Shown: positions 18,301 through 25,668 of the stretch, one piece after another
Layout: each line of letters begins with the position of its first letter
Numbering within the stretch: position 1 is the first letter of the stretch
Assembly: GCF_003259615.1 (NCBI RefSeq)
Contig: NZ_QLLR01000006.1
Coordinates: 1-64,000, forward strand
DNA: 64,000 bases
Direction: 5' to 3'
DNA from: Pedobacter cryoconitis
Lineage (GTDB): Bacteria; Bacteroidota; Bacteroidia; Sphingobacteriales; Sphingobacteriaceae
Notes under the pieces: generated by a model
Told to the model about the DNA's origin: nothing
The model's database searches: none
What the model saw: only the letters and a program-made list of their open reading frames with translations
Program-made: the position numbers and the translations under genes

Positions 18301-19920
18301 AATAGCGGAACATTTACTGTAAGTAGTGGAACCATCCTCATGAACGGTACAGCAGCACAGACTATTCCCGCATCTGCGTTCGCGGCAAATCTAATCAAGA
18401 ACCTTACCATTAATAATAACGCCGGGGTAACCTTAGCCGGCACTTTAAATCTGACCGATATCCTTCTGGCCACTGGCGGTACGCTTAATGCCGGGGGCTA
18501 TCTCACACTTCTTTCCACTGCGACACAAACTGCGTTGATTGATGGCAGTGGGGCTGGAAACATCATGGGCAATGTGACTATGCAGCGCTATCTTACCGCA
18601 GGTTATGGATATAAATATTTTAGTTCTCCTTTCCAGGGTGCTACAGTTAGCAATTTCGCCAGTACGGTAGATTTAAATGCTACTTTTCCTAATTTCTATA
18701 GTTATATTGAAAATAAGCCAACTACCGGGTTTACAACGTATACTACGGCAACAAATATTTTGAACCCACTAGAGGGTTATGCTGTAGATTTCGGATCAGC
18801 TACAGGCCAGAAAACCGTAAGTATTATAGGTATTGTAACTAACGGGACAGTTTCATCTACACTTTATAACCACAATCAAACCTACACTCAAGGTTTTAAC
18901 CTGGTGGGTAACCCATTTCCATCCCCTATTAATTGGGATGCTTCAAGTGGTTGGACCAAAACAAATATTGATAATGCCATCTATTATTTTGATTCCAGCA
19001 CTACCAGTCAGTATACAGGTGCTTATAGTACTTATATCAATGGCATTTCAAGTGATGGCATTGCGGGAAATACCATTGCCTCCATGCAAGGTTTTTTTGT
19101 CCATGTAAGCAGTGGGACCTATCCTGTAAACGGTACTTTAGCCATTAACAATAATGCAAGGGTAAACTATCTTTCCCCAATTTTCCATAAAGCAACACTG
19201 AGTTCAGTATCTGAACATGTTACCCCACCCACCCTAATTAGATTAAGTGCAAACTTCACGGACAACAGTTCGTCATCAGACCCACTCGTTGTTTATTTTA
19301 ACTATAGCGCAACTCCGGCATTTGACCGGCAATTTGACGCCATCAAACTCATGAATATAAATGAGCTGCTGCCTAACTTATACTCGCTGGGTGTAGATGC
19401 CACAAAACTAGTCATTAATGCATTACCAGAGGTTAACACACTTACCATTGTACCATTAGGCCTGCAAACTGATAAAGATGGCACGGTGACTTTAAATTTA
19501 CGAGACTTGCAGCAATGGCCTTCTAATCTGCATTTATACTTAGTCGATTCGGAAAAAGGAATAAGCCAGGATTTGCAGCAAAACCCGATCTACACAGCTA
19601 GTTTAAAGAAAGGTCCTAACGAAAATCGCTTTTCATTGCGGTGTGTTCCACTCAATATAACCGGTCAAACCGATAATAAAGATGATATCTATAAAATATA
19701 TGGATCAGAAGGAATTTTATTTATAAAGATTAAACTGGTTAATGAGCAAAAAGGAACCTTAATGATCAGCAATCTATTGGGCCAGATCACATCTAGCAGA
19801 GCAATTGGCGGGAACGGCGATTATGAGCTCGACGGCATGGCCGCTAATGTTCTTTACATTGTCAGTTTTAGAACAGCAACAGGTATCCATTCACAAAAAA
19901 TATTAATGACAGGAAGATGA
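9373..19920 (+). CDS. Giant modular surface adhesin (3515 residues) with T9SS-type C-terminus
   Basis: A very large exported protein. A signal peptide ends at about residue 30 (TQLSAQ). Next come a beta-rich region, a fibronectin-III-like segment (~245-325), a LamG/concanavalin-like domain (~345-555, NYIFAGNANDATGNNNG) and an Ig/PKD-like domain (~560-625). Then there are about 2400 residues of Asn/Thr/Ser/Gly-rich beta-solenoid-like repeats of the type NLTINNxAGV-TLSGTLN. Three W-x-G-x(1-4)-DW-x(4)-NW modules occur near residues 633, 1472 and 2376 and mark repeating super-units. The C-terminal ~400 residues contain FNLVGNPFPSPINW and end in a type-A sorting-domain-like segment (LMISNLLGQITSS, then VLYIVSFRTATGIHSQKI), as in T9SS cargo. 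The stop overlaps the next start by ATGA. The likely role is adhesion, by architecture only. Confidence 0.85.
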   Translation: MKIKTRSVTLYRSILTGFLLIFISTQLSAQTLTNYSFTTATGTFTPITSPVNTTGWTGSTDDGISGLIPIGFDFWYMGVRYTNISTSTNGWFSFGTILTDNLYANNLTSGGAPRPVIAPLWDDLDVVATTNVTYQTTGTVGNRVFTLQYLSTKWSYQATGAVISFQTNLYESTGKIEYVYRPEAIAVYSSSASVGITATAIGSGTFLSVNNAGTGISSTVEANVTTKPVSGKKYGFTPPVPIAPGSLSFTSISNTAMTLNWADLSANEVGFAIYRSTDAINYSFVNQTAAAATSSVQSGLTIGTTYYWKVYAVTEGGLSTALSASQATLCNGPVISQIPQNNLVANYIFAGNANDATGNNNGTFQGGTPAQTTDRFNITNGTYLFNGTSNYISTAIAYVNPPSVSVSAWFKTTTTIGGALLGFSSVLTGGGGSRDRFIYMTSTGVLYFGVAPGSTKKYISTTTAYNDGNWHLATGTVGASGLKLYVDGNLVISDATVTSGESYNGYWRIGYSDLSTWPNEPASYYFPGALDDVIIYNRELTAAEVTILYNSPDGAGSNSPVCAGGSLNLTATTIAGAAYSWTGPNGFTSALQNPVVSYSAAAAGIYTVQVTAAGCITPAIAYVNVTSTTAAGQWTGNVSTDWGNAANWCNGVLPTSTTDVTITSTATRMPTITTSVSCRNLTLNAGSTLILGNAGTLNIAGTLANSGTFINTGTVNFNGTSGQQTFSGVFSFFNLTLSNSAGLLLPAAINLTGSLTISAGTLVANNFNIAIAGNWTNNVSITAFTAGTATVTFNGTTAQSVGGTFATSFNNFTVAGTANTITLNINASIGSNLSVSSGIFDLTSFTANRATTGGTLTVANNATLKIGGTNTYPTNYTTNTLVVASTVEYSGTNQTVVNQLYGNLTLSSSSGAAVKTLPATALTVVGNLSSNLAAGTSVSYTAAANITVNGNVTIGASTIFNGGSFAHSIGSNWVNNGTFNGNAGTVTFTGSGSTVSGPGTQNFNNLTIAASLISFSANSISLTGNLATTGSGSFTQLSGGTVSMSGTGSTISGTGISPDNLSISGTVSTSSTLIITGNLSVTNSFTSSAATFTMTGTSKTISGAGTISFSILSVPGSVTTNANFSISSSLAVNGSLSATAGTATFTGTSSLSGIANLFNTTINGTSLQLSANSNLGIAGVLTITAGLLDVTTSAPNTVNFNGSGAQNINSITYNNLTLSNGNSKTALAGLTINNNLTIGTGTTFIPGSFTHSIYGNWNNSGTFTAGTSTIQFLGNLTSNITGVTTFNMLTINNSTAITAVVLQSNVSAATVNMTLGTLLTGTNTLTIATTRTGNGIILGNIQRNHAFSTGVSYAFESPNNLVTFSGPSGINSVTVSVVVGPVSDFPFGGSISRFYTIAIPSGTYASATLRLHYQDAELNGSNEATMGLWNYNGSAWAAIGKTANDATANYVEQSGLTSITNRWTLSDNSNVVQWNGSVSTDWNTAANWTTVQGSASRPPAATDIVNLGTMAFTNQPTISSTVNVKNINFGSAQAVTLTTASGGSLTSGDIYGTWSSNVTHTINANNQSITVNGNLTLSDGTSGHAINLNIGTGTVTIGGSITQSGNANVVFSGAGNLTIALNHNYVNGTFTPGTGTVTYSGVTNQVIGAVSYNNLTINKTAAIATINNTLSIGGNLLVTAGELDNISTTTVMGNITISAGATLKNTTALQVGGNWANNGTYIDVAAIVLFNGSGTQTISATTFNNLTFNKPIGSIAILSGNIVLTGDLNGISGTLNIGSFNCNRNVTGGTATLGNSSTLIVSASNPPANYANYVVSNSSTVILDGTSAQTLLFPPTTFGNVILRNAGLKTLATPLLANGDLTIESGATLDGSSNTITLGGNWTNNGTYTPSTSTVICTGASKNITGNTIFNKMTITGSYAILNNVTFNGLLNITSTGSLSGGSTITTTVNGDLTNSGTLYTLGTSTFTGNILQTISLINAVTTVAITVNFNGTVSPVLNSTSVPQFGFLNINNTAGINPSVGWTVLYALTVGSGASFNGGISTHNILGAVTNNGTMTSSGTLNFSPTSTATVNLGTTFSSTGNVVFGGVGAMTLAGSPASFRNLVISNTNAAGITPSSAWTITNNFSINSGSILNAGSYTHSVAGNISNGGTLNGNTSTFILNGTTSQDINSISPFNNLTVNNTAGVVTLSSNVGVNGVLNFIAGKIQTGSNILTQSSTGSITGAAQITGWVNGKLQKNVATGATAKTFEIGDVANYTPLSLTFVSVTTTGDLIASTTIGDHPNISSSTINATKSINRFWTLTNSGIVLTNYGVTFNFLGADVDAGAITGAFIIGNYSAGSWIYPTVGTLTSTSSTATGITVFGDFQIGDMNVYTKTWTGGAGTNNWGDAANWNVAGVPAASDNVELTGTFTININVAAVTKNLLLNNAGLTLTVLAGNTLNVSGNLTLTSGTFNTAAAFPTVSGTVDLSGGNIGFTGTGTQTIPVYNYNNLISSSTGNRTLANSGTIGISGSFTPGTNAYTISGSTIDFNGSGTQIVPAFNYNNLILDNAGVKTFGAGTSGIAGTLITAGSATTDAITNSSTISYNGSANQTVTSIPYYNLDAASSGEIVTLLSLTIGNNLSVTAGAMSIGTNTTGQKIIVNNNITIANGASFNVASTSNATHQLTVGGNITNNGILNLRTGASNLCNTIFNQNGVQSIAGSGSTTSFNNITTNMGTANTNHLDVTATNFSAPNGFLTLLNGSFNLNNPGLSITPFIADIPMGIFLIPATAGLWVNAGTINSPNMNWTVAGLAKVTGGTLNMGNTADNLVIPQSSANLMVTSGSLNLASAISNPGSLWALTIQGGTMTVNTQGSTTPGIAPFNMDAVGGALNMSGGAIVIQNAGGSAGQNLGYNNLSTSGSGFTGGTLQLGNTSTGAAQTMQLNSTNPVYNLTINSSNVAALLQSTNLTVSNNVSVSAGSFNINNKILTIGGGISNSGTFTVSSGTILMNGTAAQTIPASAFAANLIKNLTINNNAGVTLAGTLNLTDILLATGGTLNAGGYLTLLSTATQTALIDGSGAGNIMGNVTMQRYLTAGYGYKYFSSPFQGATVSNFASTVDLNATFPNFYSYIENKPTTGFTTYTTATNILNPLEGYAVDFGSATGQKTVSIIGIVTNGTVSSTLYNHNQTYTQGFNLVGNPFPSPINWDASSGWTKTNIDNAIYYFDSSTTSQYTGAYSTYINGISSDGIAGNTIASMQGFFVHVSSGTYPVNGTLAINNNARVNYLSPIFHKATLSSVSEHVTPPTLIRLSANFTDNSSSSDPLVVYFNYSATPAFDRQFDAIKLMNINELLPNLYSLGVDATKLVINALPEVNTLTIVPLGLQTDKDGTVTLNLRDLQQWPSNLHLYLVDSEKGISQDLQQNPIYTASLKKGPNENRFSLRCVPLNITGQTDNKDDIYKIYGSEGILFIKIKLVNEQKGTLMISNLLGQITSSRAIGGNGDYELDGMAANVLYIVSFRTATGIHSQKILMTGR

Positions 19921-20465
19921 AAGCAGATATCAATCATAGTCTAAAATCAGGACGGATCAAAGGGCTTCTAATTCTGCCCTTCCTTTTTATGAGTTACCAG
20001 GGTCTTGCCCAACATAAATTTTCCGCATTGGGGCCTGAAAACCCGCCTCGGCCGATCACTATATATGTTAACCCAGCACAAGGGTTAAGTTTCGGTGCTT
20101 TTTACCAGGGCAGTTCGGGTGGCACAGTAATTATCTACCCGAACGGATCAAGATCAACAACCGGCAGTGTGATCCAGACCAGTCAGGGTGTTTCTTTTTC
20201 ACCGGCCATCTTTGAAGTAGACGCAGAACCCGGTACTGTGGTTACCATTAGTAACGGACCAGATGTTAACCTAACCGGCAGTACCGGAGGTACTTTAAGC
20301 CTCCATATTGGAGGTTCTGATTTGGGCAGTCCATTCACTACCACCGCAGTATCACCTGCCCGTACACAAATTAGGATAGGTGGCACATTAACCCTGACTA
20401 GCCCGCTTGCCAGTCCTCCAGGTAATTATAGCGGAACCTTTAGTGTGACATTCATACAGCCTTAA
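19917..20465 (+). CDS. Second DUF4402 pilin-like protein
   Basis: A 182-residue exported protein, signal peptide ending near residue 32 (GLAQ). The mature domain follows the DUF4402 plan: ITIYVNPAQGLSFGAFYQG, SRSTTGSV, FEVDAEPGTVVTIS, and the C-terminal strand PPGNYSGTFSVTFIQP, matching the terminal pattern of the protein at 7869. Its start codon overlaps the adhesin stop (ATGA), which implies translational coupling. The usher-like gene begins 13 bases after its stop. The position between giant adhesin and usher suggests a minor or adaptor subunit, possibly a tip or base element; that is inference. Confidence 0.78.
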   Translation: MKADINHSLKSGRIKGLLILPFLFMSYQGLAQHKFSALGPENPPRPITIYVNPAQGLSFGAFYQGSSGGTVIIYPNGSRSTTGSVIQTSQGVSFSPAIFEVDAEPGTVVTISNGPDVNLTGSTGGTLSLHIGGSDLGSPFTTTAVSPARTQIRIGGTLTLTSPLASPPGNYSGTFSVTFIQP

Positions 20466-20478
20466 CCCGATATTCAAC

Positions 20479-23067
20479 ATGGAAAAGCTACATCGCCCTC
20501 TTAGAATTTCGGGTCTTTTTATTATCCTGGCTTTTTTTTTCTTCTGTAATAGCGGTAGGGCCCAATCCACTACCACATACGATGAAGTTTCTGTTTTTTT
20601 AAATGTACAACGCATTGGGGGGACAGAAATACCGGCCTTGATCAGTGATCAAACCATCTATTTACCGGTTGCCGATATCTTTGATTTTTTACATATCAAA
20701 AATACTCTTTCTGCAAAAATGGACTCCATAAGTGGTTCGATGATCAATCCACAGGCAAAGTTTATCATAGACAAAACCCGTATCCTGTATCTGGACAAGG
20801 TTTATCAACTGCAACCAGGTGATCTGGTCCGCACAACAACTAACCTCTATTTACGATCTGATTATTTCGGTAAGGTCTTCGGTCTCGAGTGCAGTTTTAA
20901 CTTTCGCAGTCTTTCTGTGGTACTGAGTACAGAAATTGAGCTACCCATCATGATTGAAATGAGACAGGCACAAATGCGGGCCAATGCAAATCAGCTTCGC
21001 GGAACAGCTAAAGCCGATACCATTGTTAGCCGTACTTACCCTCTCTTTCATTTTGGCACAGCCGATTATGCTGTTGTTACCTCGACAGGCAATCAAAGAG
21101 GCCCGTCAGATGTGCGTCTAAACCTCGGACTTGGAGGAGTAATTGCAGGAGGAGAAACGAACATTATATTTAATTATCACAATTTGGAACCGCTCTCCTG
21201 GCGCCAGCAATATTATTTATGGCGATTGGTAAACAACGACAATACCGTTGTGAAACAGATTTCAGCTGGAAAAATACAGGGGCAATCTATTGCGTCCATT
21301 TATGCGCCAGTAGTTGGCATACAAGTCACGAATACCCCAACAACCTATAGACGGTCTTTTGGAACTTACACCTTAAGCAACCATACCGAACCCAACTGGA
21401 CAGTGGAGCTTTATGTGAACGGTGTACTCATCAACTATGTTAAAGCAGATGCTGCGGGATTCTATACCTTCAATGTACCGCTTACTTATGGAAATTCTTT
21501 GGTTAAGCTCCGCTTTTATGGACCATATGGTGAAGAGCGTGTCAGTGAACAAAATATAGCCATTCCATTTAATTTTTTGCCAAAGGGCGAATTTGAATAT
21601 ACAGCCTCGGCCGGTATCGTAGAAGATAGTTTACATAGCCGGTTTTCCCGTTTCAGTGGCAACTATGGTTTAAACAAAAACATCAGTATTGGTGGTGGAA
21701 CAGAATACCTCTCTTCGGTAGGTTCCGGTACCACCATTCCTTTTATAAATACTTCTGTACGTTTAATGTCCAATTTGCTTTTTTCTGCAGAATACGATTA
21801 TAATGTTCGTTCAAAAGCACTTTTAAGCTACAATTTGTCCTCCGGACTTCAGATTGAACTGAACGACACCTGGTATAAAAAAGGGCAAACTGCCATTAAT
21901 AATACTTTTTTGGAAGACCGAAAAGTCACGGTTTCTTTTCCCATCAGGGGTAGCAAGATTTCCGCCTATACCAGGATATTGTTAGAGCAGTTTATCTTAC
22001 CAAATACCAAATACACCAATGTTGAATGGCTCGTTTCTTCTTCATTTGGCAGTTACAGTACCAGCATAAATACGTATGCCTTGTTTATGGATCAAAATAA
22101 TCCTTATATATATAGTCTTTTTTCAATTTCTATGAGGGCGTTAAAGAGTATTTTGGTCACCCAGCAGTTACAATATGAATATGGGGCGGGTAAGATCATT
22201 GGCATCAAAACCGAATTGGAAAAAAGGGTATTTAGAAACGGGTATTTGAATGTGTCTTATGAGCAAAATTTCAGTAGCAACATCCGCAACATGGAACTAG
22301 GCATCAGGTACGACTTTTCTTTTGCCCAAACGCGTGCTACTTTACGAAAAAGCAATGAGGTCCTAACCTATCTTCAGTCTGCCAACGGGAGTTTAATACA
22401 TGACAGCAAATCTAACTATACATCATTTAATAACCATACCAGTGTTGGCCGGGGTGCAGTTATCCTGGCTCCATATCTGGATATGAACGGTAATGGCCGG
22501 CGCGATGCGGACGAACCTAAAGTTTTAGGTTTAAGGATCCATGTAAATGGTGGACGCGTTGAACAAAGTGTAAAAGATTCTACTATCCGCATAACGGATT
22601 TGGAAGCCTATACCAACTATGTAATTGAACTGGATTCTGCCAGCTTTGATATTGTGGCCTGGCATCTGCATAGGAAAAATTACAGCGTTATTATTGATCC
22701 GAATTCTGTAAAAAGAATAGAAGTACCAGTACTGGTATTAGGCCAGGTATCCGGACAGGTAATTTTTAAAAATAAGGAAGAAGAAAAAGGCATAGGACGT
22801 ATCCTTATTAATTTGTATAACGATAAAGCTAAACTAGTTGCACATACCGTTTCTGAAGCGGATGGTTATTTCACCTATATGGGGTTAATGCCTGGCAATT
22901 ATTCAGTCAGTATAGATGCCGCCCAATTGAATAAATTAGAATTGGTCTCTTCTCCTCTTGCATTACCGTTCTCTATTATCCGGAATATGGAAGGCGACCT
23001 TGTTGAAGGCCTGACATTTGTGATTAAGCCAAAACCGGAAAATAGTGTTCCACCTATAAAAAATTAA
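20479..23067 (+). CDS. Usher-like outer-membrane assembly protein
   Basis: An 862-residue outer-membrane protein with a signal peptide to about residue 29. The N-terminal part (30-170) resembles a periplasmic binding domain (ISDQTIYLPVADIFDFL). At about 300-350 lies a plug-like beta domain: TEPNWTVELYVNG, GFYTFNVPLTYGNSLVKL and RFYGPYGEERVSEQ, followed by FNFLPKGEFEYTASAG, the arrangement known from FimD/PapC-type ushers. Transmembrane strands follow to about 640. A loop LDMNGNGRRDADEP (~667) and a carboxypeptidase-regulatory-like domain (~765-830, GYFTYMGLMPGNYSVSID) end the protein. Gene order with a PapD-like chaperone and two DUF4402 proteins supports the usher call. The gene overlaps the convergent PorV-like gene by 14 bases. 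Ushers are usually about 800-850 residues, so the length fits. Confidence 0.75.
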   Translation: MEKLHRPLRISGLFIILAFFFFCNSGRAQSTTTYDEVSVFLNVQRIGGTEIPALISDQTIYLPVADIFDFLHIKNTLSAKMDSISGSMINPQAKFIIDKTRILYLDKVYQLQPGDLVRTTTNLYLRSDYFGKVFGLECSFNFRSLSVVLSTEIELPIMIEMRQAQMRANANQLRGTAKADTIVSRTYPLFHFGTADYAVVTSTGNQRGPSDVRLNLGLGGVIAGGETNIIFNYHNLEPLSWRQQYYLWRLVNNDNTVVKQISAGKIQGQSIASIYAPVVGIQVTNTPTTYRRSFGTYTLSNHTEPNWTVELYVNGVLINYVKADAAGFYTFNVPLTYGNSLVKLRFYGPYGEERVSEQNIAIPFNFLPKGEFEYTASAGIVEDSLHSRFSRFSGNYGLNKNISIGGGTEYLSSVGSGTTIPFINTSVRLMSNLLFSAEYDYNVRSKALLSYNLSSGLQIELNDTWYKKGQTAINNTFLEDRKVTVSFPIRGSKISAYTRILLEQFILPNTKYTNVEWLVSSSFGSYSTSINTYALFMDQNNPYIYSLFSISMRALKSILVTQQLQYEYGAGKIIGIKTELEKRVFRNGYLNVSYEQNFSSNIRNMELGIRYDFSFAQTRATLRKSNEVLTYLQSANGSLIHDSKSNYTSFNNHTSVGRGAVILAPYLDMNGNGRRDADEPKVLGLRIHVNGGRVEQSVKDSTIRITDLEAYTNYVIELDSASFDIVAWHLHRKNYSVIIDPNSVKRIEVPVLVLGQVSGQVIFKNKEEEKGIGRILINLYNDKAKLVAHTVSEADGYFTYMGLMPGNYSVSIDAAQLNKLELVSSPLALPFSIIRNMEGDLVEGLTFVIKPKPENSVPPIKN

Positions 23068-24223
23068 AGAGCAGTGAAAAACGGAGTGTATTGGCAAGCG
23101 GACTATTCTGGACACCTGCAATCAGATAAGCCAGATCTATATTAAATTCCTGATATTTAAAGCCTGTACCTACTGTAAAATAACGACGGTTACCTTTTTT
23201 CGGGCTTTCATAGAAATATCCGGACCTGAGCGCAAACTTTTTATCGTACATATATTCCAATCCAGTTGCAATACTAACTTCTTGAACTTCTTCTTTAAAA
23301 CCTCCTGGTGCATCATTGAAGGATCCAAAAATACCTGCCGGAACAGATTTATCCGGATCTCGTCCCTTTAAAATCTCACCATTTGTACCGTAGATTGGCT
23401 GGGTGGGTACTAATAATTTATTAAGGTCTAATGCAATGGTAAACTGGTTTAGATCGTTCAGTATAAATGTAGAAGCGCCGCCAATCTTTAAGTTCGTAGG
23501 AAGGAAATATTTAGGCCCTGTATCTTCATAGCTCATTTTAGTTCCTATATTGGATATGTATATCCCAAGGGCCAGGATAGCATCTTTACCTAGAAAAACT
23601 GTAGATTTCTTAAAATAAGCAGATACATCAGCAGCTATTGCATGAGCCGGTTTGGTATTCTGTCCAGAGGCAAATAGATCAGAATACAAGTTTGACCGGA
23701 TGTACCTTACCGCAGTACCTAAGGAGAAGTTATCGCCAAACTTCCTGGCAAAAGTTCCGTCAACAGCAAATTCATTCGGACTGTAAATACCCAGGTCCTG
23801 CTTATTGAGATCAAAAAGCTGAACCTGGTTCACTGAGAAGTATCTTAGAGAAGCCCCAATCGTATTTTTATCGCCCACCTTATAATATCCGCTAAGATAA
23901 GCCAGGTTAATACCCGAAACTACGTGCCTTAGCCATGGACTATACGAAACAGAAAATCCATAAGGTTGATCTAAGAAAGCTACTTTTGAAGGATTTATGC
24001 TCATTGTATTTCCGTCAGGAAGCACAGCAACTCCTGCTTCACCCATTGCCCCTGCCCTGGCATCTGGGGTAATCAGTAAAAAAGGTACAGCGATAATGAT
24101 GTTGTTGGTTTCACTGCCGTTTGCTTGAGTACCGGGCTGCACCAATTGCGCCAATAGGTCGGAGCAAATCCCTGTCAGGGCAAGAAAGCCAAGAACAGCT
24201 ACTGAAAAAAATCTTAGGTTCAT
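23054..24223 (-). CDS. porV: PorV-like type IX secretion outer-membrane protein
   Basis: A 389-residue FadL-type outer-membrane beta-barrel protein with a signal peptide ending near residue 25. The signature FLLITPDARAGAMGEAGVAV, followed by MSINPSKVAFLD and the FSVSYSPWLRHVV block, is characteristic of PorV (LptO), the T9SS shuttle that binds the C-terminal sorting domain of secreted cargo at the Sov translocon. It is convergent with, and overlaps by 14 bases, the usher-like gene. Together with the T9SS-like tail of the adhesin it suggests a dedicated or co-opted secretion partner. Whether this is the genome's only PorV or a locus-specific paralogue cannot be told here. Confidence 0.85.
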   Translation of the reverse strand: MNLRFFSVAVLGFLALTGICSDLLAQLVQPGTQANGSETNNIIIAVPFLLITPDARAGAMGEAGVAVLPDGNTMSINPSKVAFLDQPYGFSVSYSPWLRHVVSGINLAYLSGYYKVGDKNTIGASLRYFSVNQVQLFDLNKQDLGIYSPNEFAVDGTFARKFGDNFSLGTAVRYIRSNLYSDLFASGQNTKPAHAIAADVSAYFKKSTVFLGKDAILALGIYISNIGTKMSYEDTGPKYFLPTNLKIGGASTFILNDLNQFTIALDLNKLLVPTQPIYGTNGEILKGRDPDKSVPAGIFGSFNDAPGGFKEEVQEVSIATGLEYMYDKKFALRSGYFYESPKKGNRRYFTVGTGFKYQEFNIDLAYLIAGVQNSPLANTLRFSLLFNFL

Positions 24224-24477
24224 GGCTGTTTATTTTACAGAATATCAGTAATTTACAAAAAAAATACCGCTTTTCACTTAAACGTTATACAAATATTTTC
24301 ACTATTAAATTCTCCACATAAAAAGTTTAGAAATACTCGCCTGGCAATATCCAATAAACTGTGTAAATAAAATTTGGGGTTAGGTATCAGACCTTATTGA
24401 CATCCAGGTTTTAGCTTCAAATCCTGACTAATAAAAACCCTATTAGCTGCCTTTATAAGGCTTATTATTCACCAATT

Positions 24478-25600
24478 TTAACTGTTTACAATTTCAACTA
24501 TACTATCGTCTATCTCGTTTACGCTATTTCTGATCACTTTTAACAATGGATAATTCTCATCGTATCCATCCATTTCCATCAGATTAAGCATGCCTTTAAT
24601 TGTTGCTACCGGTCTGCGAAATTCGTGAGACTGTATAAATGCAATATGGTTGAGTTTACGTTGCTGAGCTAAAGCGGTCTGCTGAGAAGCTATTCATTTG
24701 GAAATGTCGATGGAATTATAAGATATACCGATAATTTCACCATCGTTGTTTTAAGCCGGATCATAACTTTCTATAAACCAACTGGAGGACACTCCATAAT
24801 TGTGTAAAAGTTCCAGTCTGATACTTTCTCCTGATAACGTAATACTACAATTATTAATAAAGTCTGCCACATAATTAGCATCAATGAACTGCATAATATT
24901 CATGCCTGGGTGCATTTCAACATCATCATTATATGGCATAGAAAAATCTAGTTTAGCTAATGATAACTTAATATATGAAAGAGCTTACTGATGAAGGTAC
25001 ATTCCCAACATTTCGTTCCTCTGATAAAATGATTAGACTCCCTTTGTCCAAAAGTTCATCACAAGCCTTTTCCAGCAGGTTAAACTCTATGGCACCATCT
25101 GGATAACCTTGCTGTTTCATAGTAGCCATTGTACCTTTGATAACTTCAAGAGGATGATGTAAGTCGGCTGAGAGAATACGATCAATCTGACGAAGAGATT
25201 CTCCTTGTTCTACTACCGTTTTTTCATCCCTTACCATTTGTGTAATGTCAGTTGCACTGTAAGTAACACCTATAATAGCCCCTATCGAATCAAAAGCAGG
25301 CTCGAAAATAAGATGCCATGGGTTACTCCCTTTTGGCGAGTTGATGATGGTTTCAATATTGACATTTTCTCCCAATAATGCGCGTTTACAATTCCTGATA
25401 AACTCCTCAACAAATCCAGGTTCCATATAATCATTCACCTCCATCCCTTCTGCAATTGTTAGCTGATAGTTGTTCTTAAGTAAATCGACCATGGTGTTGT
25501 TAAAGGAAAGCATACGCAGGTTAGTGTCCAGCAGTAAATGGCAGTACCGAATAGGATCAATATTGCTGCGAAAAAGAAGAAGAAATAAAAGGCATTATAA
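24478..25600 (-). pseudogene. Decayed PAS/H-box signalling gene
   Basis: Reading right to left, a PAS segment (HLLLDTNLRMLSFNN, then FEPAFDSIGAIIGVTYSATDIT) and an H-box-like stretch (SADLHHPLEVIKGT) run in one frame to a stop near 24968. A second PAS segment (FSMPYNDDVEMHPGMNIM, WFIESYDPA) continues in a shifted frame and is broken by two in-frame stops, a TAA after YDPA and a TGA after SIDISK. It then ends with IQSHEFRRPVATIKGML, an H-box like that of the intact protein at 4205. One frameshift plus two nonsense codons show decay. No start codon is clear at the 5' side; the frame opens near 25600. The first part alone (25513-24968) might still be expressed as a 181-residue protein. Confidence 0.75.
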
Positions 25601-25668
25601 CAAAAAAAATAAATAGGATCACGGTATGAAGCAACTGCATGTTTGAGTAAAAAAACTTGCCCCAATTA

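Noticed and set aside
9933..19484. Many long open frames on the minus strand (for example 11268-11759, 12477-13007, 15384-15770)
   Set aside because: They are antisense to the adhesin gene. Its Thr/Asn/Ser-rich repeats produce few stop codons on the other strand; the translations have low-complexity Val/Pro/Leu composition and no family signals.
9373..19920. Internal DNA repetition of the adhesin gene as a CRISPR or satellite array
   Set aside because: The repeats are diverged protein-coding motifs with no regular spacer length.
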